Assembly (NCBI RefSeq): GCF_001691415.1
Contig: NZ_LRRR01000001.1
Location: 372,001 to 436,000, forward strand
Source of the DNA: Pararhodobacter sp. CCB-MM2
GTDB taxonomy: Bacteria > Pseudomonadota > Alphaproteobacteria > Rhodobacterales > Rhodobacteraceae
DNA: 64,000 nucleotides
Direction: 5' to 3'
Positions 8,679-15,699 of this stretch are shown in pieces. Every line of letters begins with the position of its first letter. Positions within the stretch are counted from its first letter, which is position 1. The notes under the pieces are model-generated. The model made no database searches, was not told the origin of the DNA, and saw only the letters and a list, made by a program, of their open reading frames with translations. The position numbers were made by a program, and so were the translations under genes.

Positions 8679-8691
8679 ATTGACAGACAAT
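8679..8691. promoter_or_regulatory. ATTG-N5-CAAT inverted repeat, candidate GntR operator
   Basis: ATTG at 8679-8682 and CAAT at 8688-8691 flank ACAGA, 31 bases before the GntR start codon. The dyad size and TTG...CAA form fit FadR-subfamily operators (compare the generic TGGT-N3-ACCA). Autoregulation is inferred; the half-sites are short. Confidence 0.35.
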
Positions 8692-8721
8692 AAAAACACC
8701 AAAAACACAGTGGGTTGACGC

Positions 8722-9522
8722 ATGAGCAGCGGGTCATCCCTGAAGGAACGCGCCCCCGATCGCGCCAGCGCCATTGCGTCGCTTCTTCAGGACAACATTC
8801 TTTCGGGACATTATGGACCGGGCGACCGCCTCCCTTCCGAGGCCGATCTCTGTGCCCATTTCAAGGTGTCGCGCCCGACCCTTCGGGAAGCACTTGGCCG
8901 TCTGAACGCCCGCGGCATGATCACCGCCCGCCGCGGTGCCGGCGGTGGCGCTTTTGTCACCCAACCCAGCGCCGAAGTGGCCGGCGAGCAGATTTCCGCC
9001 CTCGTGGCGCTTTCGACCCGCGCCGAGGACAACGCCCATCGGCCCTACCTGACCGAGGCCCGGATCCAGCTGCAACTGGGTTGTGCCGAGCTGGCGGTCC
9101 TGCGCAAAGCGGACATCGCCGACCTTCGGGCCGAGATCGACCTGCAATCCGATTTCGCCATTGCCGACGAGGAATTCGTGGGCTCGATGCGCCGGATGAA
9201 CCTTGCCTTGGCTGCGGCCTCGGGCAATCCGGCGATGACGATGCTGGCCCAAGGCCTGATCGAGGCCGAATTCGCCATCACCCCCACGACCGATTACCCG
9301 ACACGGGTGCGCGCGCGCTTCCTGTCCTATCACGTCCGCGTCGCCAACGGCATTGCCGGCGGCCGGGCCGAGGACACCCGCGCCGCCCTCATGGAGCTGT
9401 GGAGCTTCGAATCCGACCGCGCCAACGGCGGTTCGGCCGAGGAACAACCGGTCGAGCGCCCGCCTCGGATGCGGGACCTGCGGCTCCCTCCGGTGCAGCG
9501 CCTGACCCCGTTGCCGGAGTAA
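8722..9522 (+). CDS. GntR-family (FadR/FCD subfamily) transcriptional regulator
   Basis: DNA-binding regulator of 266 residues. The N-terminal winged helix (about 10-80) shows the GntR pattern: I-x-SG-x-Y-x-PGDRLPSEADLCAHF, then VSRPTLREALGRLNARGMI, then GAGGGAFV. The rest is the all-helical FCD effector domain (about 95-240), which normally binds a metal and a carboxylate ligand. The C-terminal tail is proline/arginine-rich. The start of a potassium channel gene follows its TAA by four bases, so the two form an operon. That pairing is unusual, since FCD regulators normally adjoin carbon-catabolic genes. The effector is unknown. Confidence 0.9.
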   Translation: MSSGSSLKERAPDRASAIASLLQDNILSGHYGPGDRLPSEADLCAHFKVSRPTLREALGRLNARGMITARRGAGGGAFVTQPSAEVAGEQISALVALSTRAEDNAHRPYLTEARIQLQLGCAELAVLRKADIADLRAEIDLQSDFAIADEEFVGSMRRMNLALAAASGNPAMTMLAQGLIEAEFAITPTTDYPTRVRARFLSYHVRVANGIAGGRAEDTRAALMELWSFESDRANGGSAEEQPVERPPRMRDLRLPPVQRLTPLPE

Positions 9523-9526
9523 ACCC

Positions 9527-10315
9527 GTGGCGGTCCGTCAGGCCAGCCTCCGTCACCGCATCGCCGAGGCGATCGATCCCGAATTGCATCAGAAACCCGG
9601 CCTGTCCCCGTTCAATCGGGGCGTGGTCGCGGCGATCCTGCTGTTGATCCTGATCGGCGTCTTGGAGACGGAGGTGCATGTCATCCGCTCCTACGGCGGA
9701 TTAATGACGGCGGCCAAGGCACTGTTATTCATATTTTTCCTGATCGAGTACCTGCTCAGGCTCTGGGTCTCTCCGCTGAACCCCAAAGTGCGCGGCATGG
9801 TGCATTTTGCTCTGAAACCAGCGTCGCTGCTGGATCTGGCGGTCCTCATCTCTCTGGCCTCGCCCTTCCTTGGCTTGGAAGCGGCGGTGTTCCGGCTGTT
9901 GCAACTTCTGAGGATCCTGCGGCTTGCCCGTTTGGGACGCTATTCGCGCGGGATGAACCTGCTGTTCGAGGCCCTGCGCTCGCGCTCGACGGAGCTGATG
10001 CTGAGCGCGCTGATGGCCTTCTCGCTCATGCTGGGGGCCGCGACGCTTCTGTATATCGTCGAGGGGGCTGTTCAGCCGCAGGCCTTCGGCTCCATCCCTC
10101 GCGCGCTGTGGTGGGCCGTCGAGACGCTGACCACCGTCGGCTATGGCGATGTGGTGCCCGTGACGCCCCTCGGACGCGTGCTGGCGGCGCTGACGGCGCT
10201 TTGCGGGATCGGTTTCATCGCCCTGCCGACCGGCCTTCTGGCGGGCGCCTTCTCGGATGCGATGCGCCGGGCCCGCGAGGATCGGCTGCATCCGCATCAC
10301 GATCCGCATGATTGA
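9527..10315 (+). CDS. Voltage-gated-type potassium channel / ion transporter
   Basis: Six-transmembrane cation channel subunit of 262 residues, inner membrane. A voltage-sensor-like S4 helix with spaced arginines is visible (LLRILRLARLGRYSRGMN, about residues 128-145). The pore helix and K+ selectivity filter TTVGYGDVVP are near residue 200, followed by the S6 helix. The start is GTG at 9527, with GGAG at the end of the GntR gene as ribosome site. There is no cyclic-nucleotide or RCK domain; the C-terminal tail is short and histidine-rich (HPHHDPHD). It is cotranscribed with the GntR gene. Ion selectivity follows from the filter; physiology is unknown. Confidence 0.9.
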   Translation: MAVRQASLRHRIAEAIDPELHQKPGLSPFNRGVVAAILLLILIGVLETEVHVIRSYGGLMTAAKALLFIFFLIEYLLRLWVSPLNPKVRGMVHFALKPASLLDLAVLISLASPFLGLEAAVFRLLQLLRILRLARLGRYSRGMNLLFEALRSRSTELMLSALMAFSLMLGAATLLYIVEGAVQPQAFGSIPRALWWAVETLTTVGYGDVVPVTPLGRVLAALTALCGIGFIALPTGLLAGAFSDAMRRAREDRLHPHHDPHD

Positions 10316-10332
10316 GCCGTGACTCCAGCCCC

Positions 10333-10361
10333 TTGAGCCCGCCAGACACCCGCCCTATATA
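10333..10361 (+). promoter_or_regulatory. Candidate housekeeping promoter of ssrA
   Basis: TTGAGC (10333-10338) and TATATA (10356-10361) are separated by exactly 17 bases, directly after the channel gene and about 20-30 bases before the presumed start of the tmRNA precursor. Each box matches four of six consensus positions. This is a good candidate for a sigma-70-type promoter of an abundant RNA. Confidence 0.5.
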
Positions 10362-10383
10362 GGGGGTGTTCCGGGCAACCGGG

Positions 10384-10685
10384 ACTATGGACATAAACGC
10401 GCTCGTAATAATCGGATCGGACCCGGGGGCGGTACCCGGCGGCTCCACCAACAACCCTCATTGGGGGAGATTGGGGCCGAAACAGGATCGACGAACGCCT
10501 AAAGGGGTTAGCTTTGTCCCGGTGAGGTACCACCGTTATCGGTCCGAAACGTACAGTTGCCAATGACAACCGTGCTCCGGTGGCCGTCGCTGCGTAAGCA
10601 GTTGACCAATACCGAACCTAAGTCCTTGCGCTTAGCCGTGTAAGGCGGGGTTCGCAGGTACCTGGCAACAGAAACCTGCACTTCC
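10384..10685 (+). ncRNA. ssrA: tmRNA, circularly permuted two-piece form (SsrA)
   Basis: Transfer-messenger RNA that rescues stalled ribosomes and tags the nascent protein for proteolysis. The gene is permuted. The acceptor piece comes first, ending in CGGCTCC plus ACCA (10440-10450). After a 22-base intervening segment the coding piece begins GGGGCCGA (10473), and GGGGCCG pairs with CGGCTCC to close the acceptor stem. A T-arm-like stem CCGGG/CCCGG lies at 10423-10427 and 10435-10439. The tag frame runs 10559-10597: GCC as resume codon, then AAT GAC AAC and so on, giving ANDNRAPVAVAA and TAA. Permuted two-piece tmRNA is the known form in alphaproteobacteria. The outer ends are approximate. 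The adaptor gene sspB lies 2.3 kb downstream. Confidence 0.95.
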
Positions 10686-10727
10686 TCCCCTCATCCAGTT
10701 CGCCCTGTGACCCGGTTTGGGCGGGTT

Positions 10728-10755
10728 CTGCACGCGCTATGCGGTGCGCGTGCAG
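10728..10755. repeat. Ten-base-pair inverted repeat downstream of ssrA
   Basis: CTGCACGCGC and GCGCGTGCAG form a perfect 10-bp stem with an eight-base loop, about 45 bases beyond the tmRNA. No T-run follows, so it is not a classical intrinsic terminator. It could stop transcription of ssrA with Rho, stabilise a processing intermediate, or act as an operator. Confidence 0.5.
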
Positions 10756-10798
10756 TGCACAAATGTCAGGCCAATAGGGCGTGCCGTCTCCAGCACCG

Positions 10799-10825
10799 AG
10801 ATGAGATCGCGATCAGATCTCATCT
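10799..10825. terminator. Stem-loop at the 3' end of the MerR-like gene
   Basis: AGATGAGATC and GATCTCATCT are perfect ten-base complements with a seven-base loop that contains the stop codon of the MerR-like gene. No T-run follows on the minus strand, so termination is only inferred. It could also buffer readthrough from ssrA. Confidence 0.4.
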
Positions 10826-11649
10826 TCATTGAGCTGGAAGCCGTGCAAATGCGCATAATCCGACGCCCGGTTCGCAAAGTCCGTGCTGATGTAAGGGTGC
10901 AGTCGGCGGAACAACGGCCCCAAGTTCAACGTCAACCAGGAGAGGTATCCCGGGAAGATCACCGGTTCACCGTCCAGCTTTGTCTCCACGCCCCCGGCCC
11001 CATCGGTCGCCACATGCAGAAAGAACGGACCCGAGCCCTCGATGGCCTCGAAGAACTGGTGACGGAGCATCCAGTCGCGCTCGCTCAGGCGCTCCACACC
11101 GGGCTTCGGCTTTGTGCCGCGACGGCTCCGGATGTCGATTTCGGTCAGCGTCTTCTCGAACTCAATTTCGAAGTCGCGATCGTGCAAGGCACAGTATTGC
11201 TGCATGAAAGTCAGCGCCGTGTCCGAGAACAGGTCAGCGATGAACCCCTGCGACTGCGCGAAGGTCTCGGCGATGGTCCAGCGCATACGCTCCTTGGCGC
11301 GAGGATTCTGCTCGCCCTCGAAGCGTTGGCGATAGGAGCCACCCGTGGGCACGCGCTCGGCTTCGAAATCGGCGAAATGCACGGCTTGCAACGTCTTCTC
11401 CGGCACACCGGGCACCTCGGCGAAGGCCCGAACATCGGCGATGACCTGCGCGATCACCGATTGCTCCTTGAAGTTCGGGCCCAATTGTCCGGCAATTAAA
11501 ACCAGCGCTGCTTCGAAAGGAGAGTAGTGTTTGCGCTTGTCGCCCAGATCAGGGGAGACAGCACCGATCCGAACGAAGTAATCGAGCTGTGGAGCGGTCA
11601 AACCGGCCAGCTCTGCCATGGGGGTTCGATACAGCTTTTCGGGCGCCAT
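10813..11649 (-). CDS. MerR-like helix-turn-helix protein of unknown function
   Basis: A 278-residue protein with a MerR-type winged-helix region at about residues 10-60 (MAELAGLTAPQLDYFVRIGA followed by a basic DKRKHYSPFEAALVL segment). The remaining 200 residues match no domain I can name: a helical middle part (about 60-150), then a mixed segment ending RASDYAHLHGFQLNEDEI. There is no signal peptide or membrane segment. ATG at 11649 has AGGCAGG upstream; a second ATG ten codons in is possible. It is divergent from a DUF1194 gene across a 459-base spacer rich in dyads, one pair of which could be its operators. The C-terminal part may be an effector domain. Base composition is somewhat less GC-rich than its neighbours. 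Confidence 0.7.
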   Translation of the reverse strand: MAPEKLYRTPMAELAGLTAPQLDYFVRIGAVSPDLGDKRKHYSPFEAALVLIAGQLGPNFKEQSVIAQVIADVRAFAEVPGVPEKTLQAVHFADFEAERVPTGGSYRQRFEGEQNPRAKERMRWTIAETFAQSQGFIADLFSDTALTFMQQYCALHDRDFEIEFEKTLTEIDIRSRRGTKPKPGVERLSERDWMLRHQFFEAIEGSGPFFLHVATDGAGGVETKLDGEPVIFPGYLSWLTLNLGPLFRRLHPYISTDFANRASDYAHLHGFQLNEDEI

Positions 11650-12108
11650 TCTGTGCCTGCCTACGTGTTTTTTCGTGCCACCGATGTGACTTTAACACAA
11701 CAATCACCTCCAGGCACCTTAATGTCAACAAGTCATCTGCAGGATGATAATTCAATTTAGTCACCTCAGGTCTGCCAGCACCATCTTAACAGGCTGATCC
11801 TGAGGTTTTAATGTCATACCTTTCTTGATCAGCGGCCGGGATCATCGCGGCTGAACACGCTGTCACTTGTAGGATGACATCGGAAAAGACGACGCAAACG
11901 GCAGCGATTATATAGGTTATCTGAATACTTAGCGAAATTGACCCTGCTGCGATACGCCTCATCTCACGGCTGAACCTGAGGCCCCCCCTCGGCCCCTTCT
12001 ATTGGAGCGCCTGTGCAACTGACTGCCCTGACCAAGTCAGACTCGGTGGCGAAGCTTGGCGATTGAGAAGGAACTAGCATTGTGGTGTCTTCCGTGTCAG
12101 CCTGACTC
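11650..12108. other. 459-base spacer with several repeats and dyads, no recognisable gene
   Basis: This AT-richer spacer separates the divergent MerR-like and DUF1194 genes. It holds two imperfect copies of a 17-base motif (11732-11748 and 11862-11878, 13 of 17 identical, each with partial dyad symmetry), CCTCAGG at 11764-11770 facing CCTGAGG at 11799-11805, and TGATC-N9-GATCA at 11826-11844. The short open frames in it lack ribosome sites and protein-like composition. It looks like a complex double promoter region; a small RNA cannot be excluded. Confidence 0.6.
11732..11878. repeat. Pair of 17-base dyadic repeats, candidate operators
   Basis: GTCATCTGCAGGATGAT (11732-11748) and GTCACTTGTAGGATGAC (11862-11878) agree at 13 of 17 positions and are in the same orientation, 130 bases apart. 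The first has TCATC/GATGA arms; the second has GTCA/TGAC ends. The first lies 83 bases upstream of the MerR-like start. They are likely binding sites for one regulator, possibly the MerR-like protein. Confidence 0.45.
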
Positions 12109-12822
12109 ATGGATATTCGGCTATCCTTCCTCTCACTGACACTAGGCGCCACCTTGGTCGCGCCCTCCATCGCCACTGCCTGCGATATCGCGCTTGTCTT
12201 GGCGGTCGACGTGTCTGGCTCGGTCGACAGCTATGAGTACGACCTGCAGGCGCAGGGCATCGCGTCGGCGATCCGCGACCCCGATGTGCAGGAAGCCATG
12301 GTGCGCGGACAGGTCGCGTTGGCCGTCTTGCAATGGTCCGGTGCGCTGGAGCAAAGTCTGTCGATCCCCTGGACCCGTGTGAGCGAGCCCGCTGAAGGAA
12401 TGGCGCTGGCGCATCGTGTCAGCCGCATGCCACGCGGCCATGTCGGCGGGAACACCGCTGTCGGCGAGGCTGTTCAGGTCGCCGCAGCCCTCTTTGAACA
12501 AGTCGGCGACTGCCGGCATTGGGTGATTGATGTCTCGGGCGACGGCAATGAGAACGAAGGCTTCAACATCGGCGAAGAGCGCGCGAATGCCTGGCGGCAG
12601 GGAATCGCCATAAACGGGCTGGCGATCGAAGGCGCGGCCTCAGGCCTCTCCGTCACGAATTTCTATAGACGTCATGTGGTTACGCCTGGAAGCTTCGTGA
12701 TTACTGCAAGTAATCACGACGATTTCGCCCGCGCCATGCAGGAGAAGATGTTGCGCGAGTTGATCCCGCCGTTGGCGCAGGCCCCGGGACGACAGGCGGT
12801 TCGGCTGGCCGCCTTGCCATAG
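12109..12822 (+). CDS. DUF1194-family secreted von Willebrand A-like protein
   Basis: A 237-residue protein with an N-terminal signal peptide (cleavage probably after ATA at about residue 24) and a von Willebrand factor A-like fold. The metal-ion-dependent adhesion motif DVSGSVD is at about residues 33-39, with a second acidic loop DVSGDGNENEG near 140. This corresponds to DUF1194, a family common in Rhodobacterales and predicted to be periplasmic or exported; its function is unknown. The ribosome site is weak. It stands alone, with a MerR-like gene divergent upstream and sspB 174 bases downstream. Confidence 0.8.
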   Translation: MDIRLSFLSLTLGATLVAPSIATACDIALVLAVDVSGSVDSYEYDLQAQGIASAIRDPDVQEAMVRGQVALAVLQWSGALEQSLSIPWTRVSEPAEGMALAHRVSRMPRGHVGGNTAVGEAVQVAAALFEQVGDCRHWVIDVSGDGNENEGFNIGEERANAWRQGIAINGLAIEGAASGLSVTNFYRRHVVTPGSFVITASNHDDFARAMQEKMLRELIPPLAQAPGRQAVRLAALP

Positions 12823-12996
12823 GGCGGAACGCTCCCTGCTTGGGCAATTGCGGTGATGACCGACTTCGGCGCGGAAATCTGCAACCCGCGCGGGACAGGA
12901 GGCTTTTCATCCCCCGTGAAAGTCCTATGCTGGCGGGGACACGACCCCGGGTGCGCTGGTCGCTTTCGGGGCTTTGAGACAGGCAAGAGGGACGCA

Positions 12997-13461
12997 ATGG
13001 CTCGCGGAATCGATTATGGCAACCTGATGCACCAGGCCATGCGCGGGCTGATCCGCGAGGTTATGGAGCGGATTGCCAAGGAAGGGCTGCCCGGCGCGCA
13101 CCACTTCTTCATCACGCTCAACACCCAGCATCCCGACGTGCAGATGGCCGACTGGCTGCTGGCGCGCTATCCCGAAGAAATCACCATCGTCATCCAGCAT
13201 TGGTTCGAAAATCTTGTTGTGGATGAAGACGGTTTTGCGGTGACGTTGAACTTCGGTAATCAGCCAGAGCCGCTGTATATCCCGCTCGATGCGATCTCGA
13301 CTTTCGTCGACCCCTCGGTGGAATTCGGCCTCAAGTTCGAGACCCACAGCGATGACGACGATGAAGAGGACGACGAAGACGAGGAAGCGCCGATGCTGCA
13401 TTCCGAGCCCGAGGCGCCCAAGGCCGGCGAGGTCGTGAGCCTCGACAAGTTTCGCAAGTAA
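12997..13461 (+). CDS. sspB: SspB-like ClpXP protease adaptor (alpha-type)
   Basis: Adaptor of 154 residues that binds ssrA-tagged proteins and delivers them to ClpXP. The substrate-binding fold is visible in the first 115 residues (HHFFITLNTQHPDVQMADWL, TIVIQHWFENLVVDEDGF, YIPLDAISTFVDPSVEFGLKF). A long acidic linker with seven or more consecutive Asp/Glu follows, and the tail VVSLDKFRK corresponds to the ClpX-docking peptide. ATG at 12997 has GAGGG six bases upstream; an in-frame extension back to 12853 has no protein-like sequence. It lies 2.3 kb from ssrA and 1.1 kb before bpt. Confidence 0.9.
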   Translation: MARGIDYGNLMHQAMRGLIREVMERIAKEGLPGAHHFFITLNTQHPDVQMADWLLARYPEEITIVIQHWFENLVVDEDGFAVTLNFGNQPEPLYIPLDAISTFVDPSVEFGLKFETHSDDDDEEDDEDEEAPMLHSEPEAPKAGEVVSLDKFRK

Positions 13462-13476
13462 CGACCGGGCTTTTCC

Positions 13477-13941
13477 ATGAGCAAGTCTCTGGCCCGCGTT
13501 GCTCGGGCGATTGAGGATCTTGGCCTTGAGGCCGAGATCCTAAACCCCGGCCCGTCGCGCACCGCCGAACAAGCTGCCGAGGCCTGCGGTTGCGCACTGG
13601 ATCAGATCGTAAAATCGCTGATCTTCCAGGGGGATGCGGGGCGTATTTATCTGTTTCTGACCGCTGGCGGTAATCGGCTGGATGGGGACAAGGCGGCCGA
13701 GTTGGCCGGCGAGCCGCTGCAACGCGCCGATGCGGCGACTGTTCGGGCACAGACCGGCTTCGCCATCGGCGGCGTCGCGCCGATCGGTCACCTGAACCCG
13801 CCGGTGATCTTCGCCGATCCGCGTCTGACCGAGTTCGAGCGGGTGTTCGCCGCAGCGGGGACGCCCAACCACGTCTTCGGGATCGCTCCGACGGCTCTCA
13901 TCGCGGCTTGCGGCGCCATGGTCGCGCCGTTCACTGCCTGA
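13477..13941 (+). CDS. YbaK/prolyl-tRNA editing-domain deacylase
   Basis: A 154-residue single-domain protein of the YbaK/ProX family, which hydrolyses mischarged aminoacyl-tRNA such as Cys- or Ala-tRNAPro. Family features visible are the CGCALDQIVKSLIF segment carrying the conserved lysine, AGGNRLDG, and GFAIGGVAPIGH with the GxxxP loop. It follows sspB by 15 bases and precedes the RDD gene by nine, so the three probably form one transcript. It is free-standing rather than fused to prolyl-tRNA synthetase. Which mischarged tRNA it clears cannot be read from sequence. Confidence 0.88.
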   Translation: MSKSLARVARAIEDLGLEAEILNPGPSRTAEQAAEACGCALDQIVKSLIFQGDAGRIYLFLTAGGNRLDGDKAAELAGEPLQRADAATVRAQTGFAIGGVAPIGHLNPPVIFADPRLTEFERVFAAAGTPNHVFGIAPTALIAACGAMVAPFTA

Positions 13942-13950
13942 GGTCTGTCG

Positions 13951-14385
13951 ATGCGCCTGCCTGACCCCGACGATCATCCGGAACTCTACGAGCACCTGAT
14001 CGCTAAGCGGTTGTTGGCCTGGGTTATTGATGTGGCCGTAACGGCGCTTCTGGTGATCGTCGCGCTGATCCTCACCGGGGGGCTGGCGCTGCTGATCCTA
14101 CCGCTGCTTTGGGGCGCGATCTCAATCGCTTACAGGACGACGTTACTGAACCGATACAGCGCGACGCTGGGGATGCTGGTGGCCTCCACCCGGTTGTGCC
14201 GGCTGGACGGACAGGCCCTGTCGCCGCAAACGACCCTGCTGCATTCGATCACTTATTCGGCCACCATGGCTTTTGTCCTGCCGCAGATCGGGTCGATCTT
14301 CCTGATGCTGAACTCGCCTTACAAACAGGGGCTGAACGATTGGCTGTTGGGCACCACCATCGTTAATAAGTACATTGTGTCCTGA
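13951..14385 (+). CDS. RDD-family small membrane protein
   Basis: A 144-residue inner-membrane protein with three predicted transmembrane segments (about 22-45, 48-65 and 100-118). It begins with a cytoplasmic stretch, and the first helix has the conserved arginine/aspartate pattern of the RDD family (KRLLAWVIDVAVTALLVIVA). RDD proteins are thought to act in ion or small-molecule transport, but the function is not established. It starts nine bases after the deacylase gene, and a stem-loop follows about 25 bases after its stop. Confidence 0.82.
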   Translation: MRLPDPDDHPELYEHLIAKRLLAWVIDVAVTALLVIVALILTGGLALLILPLLWGAISIAYRTTLLNRYSATLGMLVASTRLCRLDGQALSPQTTLLHSITYSATMAFVLPQIGSIFLMLNSPYKQGLNDWLLGTTIVNKYIVS

Positions 14386-14410
14386 TTTTCGAAGAACTGT
14401 TCGCGGATTG

Positions 14411-14430
14411 CCGCCAAGGGCTCTTGGCGG
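14411..14430 (+). terminator. Stem-loop after the sspB-deacylase-RDD genes
   Basis: CCGCCAAG and CTTGGCGG pair perfectly around GGCT. Only ATTGT follows, so an intrinsic terminator is possible but weak. The element lies between the RDD gene and bpt. Confidence 0.5.
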
Positions 14431-14531
14431 ATTGTCATCACGTTGCTACGTTTGATCCGTGACCGGAATAATCAGAACACCGGCACGGCCGAGTACGTTT
14501 CACGACCACGATCAGAGGACGGGCGCCCGCC

Positions 14532-15392
14532 ATGCGCCATACGCTGCCCATTGCGCCGCAATTCTATGTCACGGCGCCGCAGCCCTGCCCCTATTTGCCC
14601 GGGCAGAGCGAACGCAAGCTGTTCACCGCCCTCACCGGCGAAGGCGCGCGCGCGCTCAATGATACCCTGTCCAAGCAGGGCTTCCGTCGGTCGCAGAATG
14701 TCCTGTACCGCCCGGCCTGTTCGGAATGCGCGGCCTGTCTGTCGGCCCGGATCCGCGTCGCGGATTTTGAACCCACACGCAGCCAACGCCGCAACCTGAA
14801 GCGCAATTCGGAACTGCACCGGGAGGCGACCAGTCCCTGGGCCACGGATGAGCAGTTCACGTTGTTCCGCCGCTATCTGGACAGCCGGCATGCCGACGGC
14901 GGCATGGCCGACATGGATATCTTCGAATTCGCCGCGATGATCGAGGAGACGCCGGTCCGCTCGCGCGTCATCGAATACACCGAGATGCCCGAGGCGGCCG
15001 CCAAGGGGCGCAAGGGTTCGGGCCGGAAGCTGGCGGCTGTGTGCCTGACCGATGTGCTGGATGACGGGTTGAGCCTCGTCTATTCGTTCTACGATCCGGA
15101 GCGGATCAAGGACGGGCTCGGCACCTATATGATCCTGGACCATATCGCGCTCGCGAAGCAGGTCGGCCTGCCCTATGTCTACCTTGGCTATTGGGTGCCC
15201 GGCTCGCCGAAGATGGCCTACAAGGCGAACTTCTCGTCGCTGGAAGTCTACCGCGAGGGGGAATGGCGCTCGCTGGGCAATCCGGACGAGTACAGTACCC
15301 AGCCGCACCCGCTGGCCGTGCGTCCGATCACCGAACAGGTCGCCGCGATCACCCTTCCGCCCATCGAGTCGCACAGCAAATCGGGCCTCTGA
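14532..15392 (+). CDS. bpt: Aspartate/glutamate leucyltransferase (Bpt, arginyltransferase family)
   Basis: A 286-residue cytoplasmic aminoacyl-tRNA-protein transferase of the bacterial Bpt type. It adds leucine to N-terminal Asp or Glu so that ClpS/ClpAP can degrade the protein (N-degron pathway). The N-terminal domain has the ATE-family cysteine cluster ([16 protein letters not shown], near residue 65). The C-terminal acetyltransferase-like domain contains [24 protein letters not shown] and [18 protein letters not shown]. Length is slightly above the usual 240-280. With ssrA and sspB, it is the third degradation-tagging component within 5 kb. Confidence 0.93.
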   Translation: MRHTLPIAPQFYVTAPQPCPYLPGQSERKLFTALTGEGARALNDTLSKQGFRRSQNVLYRPACSECAACLSARIRVADFEPTRSQRRNLKRNSELHREATSPWATDEQFTLFRRYLDSRHADGGMADMDIFEFAAMIEETPVRSRVIEYTEMPEAAAKGRKGSGRKLAAVCLTDVLDDGLSLVYSFYDPERIKDGLGTYMILDHIALAKQVGLPYVYLGYWVPGSPKMAYKANFSSLEVYREGEWRSLGNPDEYSTQPHPLAVRPITEQVAAITLPPIESHSKSGL

Positions 15393-15489
15393 CCCACCGA
15401 GTTTTGCGAAACATGCGCCGAAATCCCTCCGCGCGCAATTTTCGCAAAGAAAATCGCACTTCCAAGACCGAAATCTTCATCGATCTCTG

Positions 15490-15518
15490 TTGACGCTGCC
15501 GCGCGGCGGACGTAAGGT
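15490..15518 (+). promoter_or_regulatory. Promoter of the ilvB leader and operon
   Basis: TTGACG at 15490-15495 and TAAGGT at 15513-15518 are spaced by exactly 17 bases. The -35 box matches five of six consensus positions, the -10 only three. The predicted start near 15525 places the leader ribosome site AAGGAGAG (15533-15540) at the head of the transcript. Confidence 0.55.
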
Positions 15519-15544
15519 CCGCCCGAACACACAAGGAGAGACGG

Positions 15545-15592
15545 ATGTCCGTCGTACTTATTAGTTCTGGGGGCCTGAACGGATCGGTGTAA
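15545..15592 (+). CDS. ilv operon leader peptide
   Basis: ATG at 15545 with a strong ribosome site (AAGGAGAG, five bases upstream) opens a 15-codon frame: MSVVLISSGGLNGSV, stop TAA. It contains Val-Val-Leu-Ile in a row, plus a further Leu and Val, exactly the amino acids made by the acetolactate synthase pathway that follows. A terminator hairpin lies 27 bases beyond the stop. This is the classical arrangement of a transcription-attenuation leader: ribosomes stalling on scarce branched-chain aminoacyl-tRNA would prevent terminator formation. I infer the mechanism; the sequence elements are directly visible. Confidence 0.85.
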   Translation: MSVVLISSGGLNGSV

Positions 15593-15619
15593 CGCCGAAA
15601 CCGACTGACCCCCGTATGC

Positions 15620-15640
15620 CCCCCTCGCCGGGGGTTTTTT
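15620..15640 (+). terminator. Attenuator terminator of the ilvBN operon
   Basis: CCCCC (15620-15624) and GGGGG (15630-15634) form a stem with a five-base loop, followed immediately by TTTTTT (15635-15640). A second C-run at 15609-15613 and a G-run inside the leader frame at 15569-15573 provide alternative pairings that could exclude the terminator. It lies 60 bases before ilvB. Confidence 0.85.
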
Positions 15641-15699
15641 GTTGCCCAAAGGGCCGGATCGACGCATGACCCGGCAAGACCAAAGAGGTGGAGAAGAAC

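Noticed and set aside
10297-10569. Open frames over the tmRNA locus on both strands
   Set aside because: The DNA is fully explained by the permuted tmRNA, including acceptor pairing and tag; these frames are chance.
11527-11760. Plus-strand open frame crossing the start of the MerR-like gene
   Set aside because: No ribosome site, overlaps a better-supported gene, and runs through the promoter dyads.
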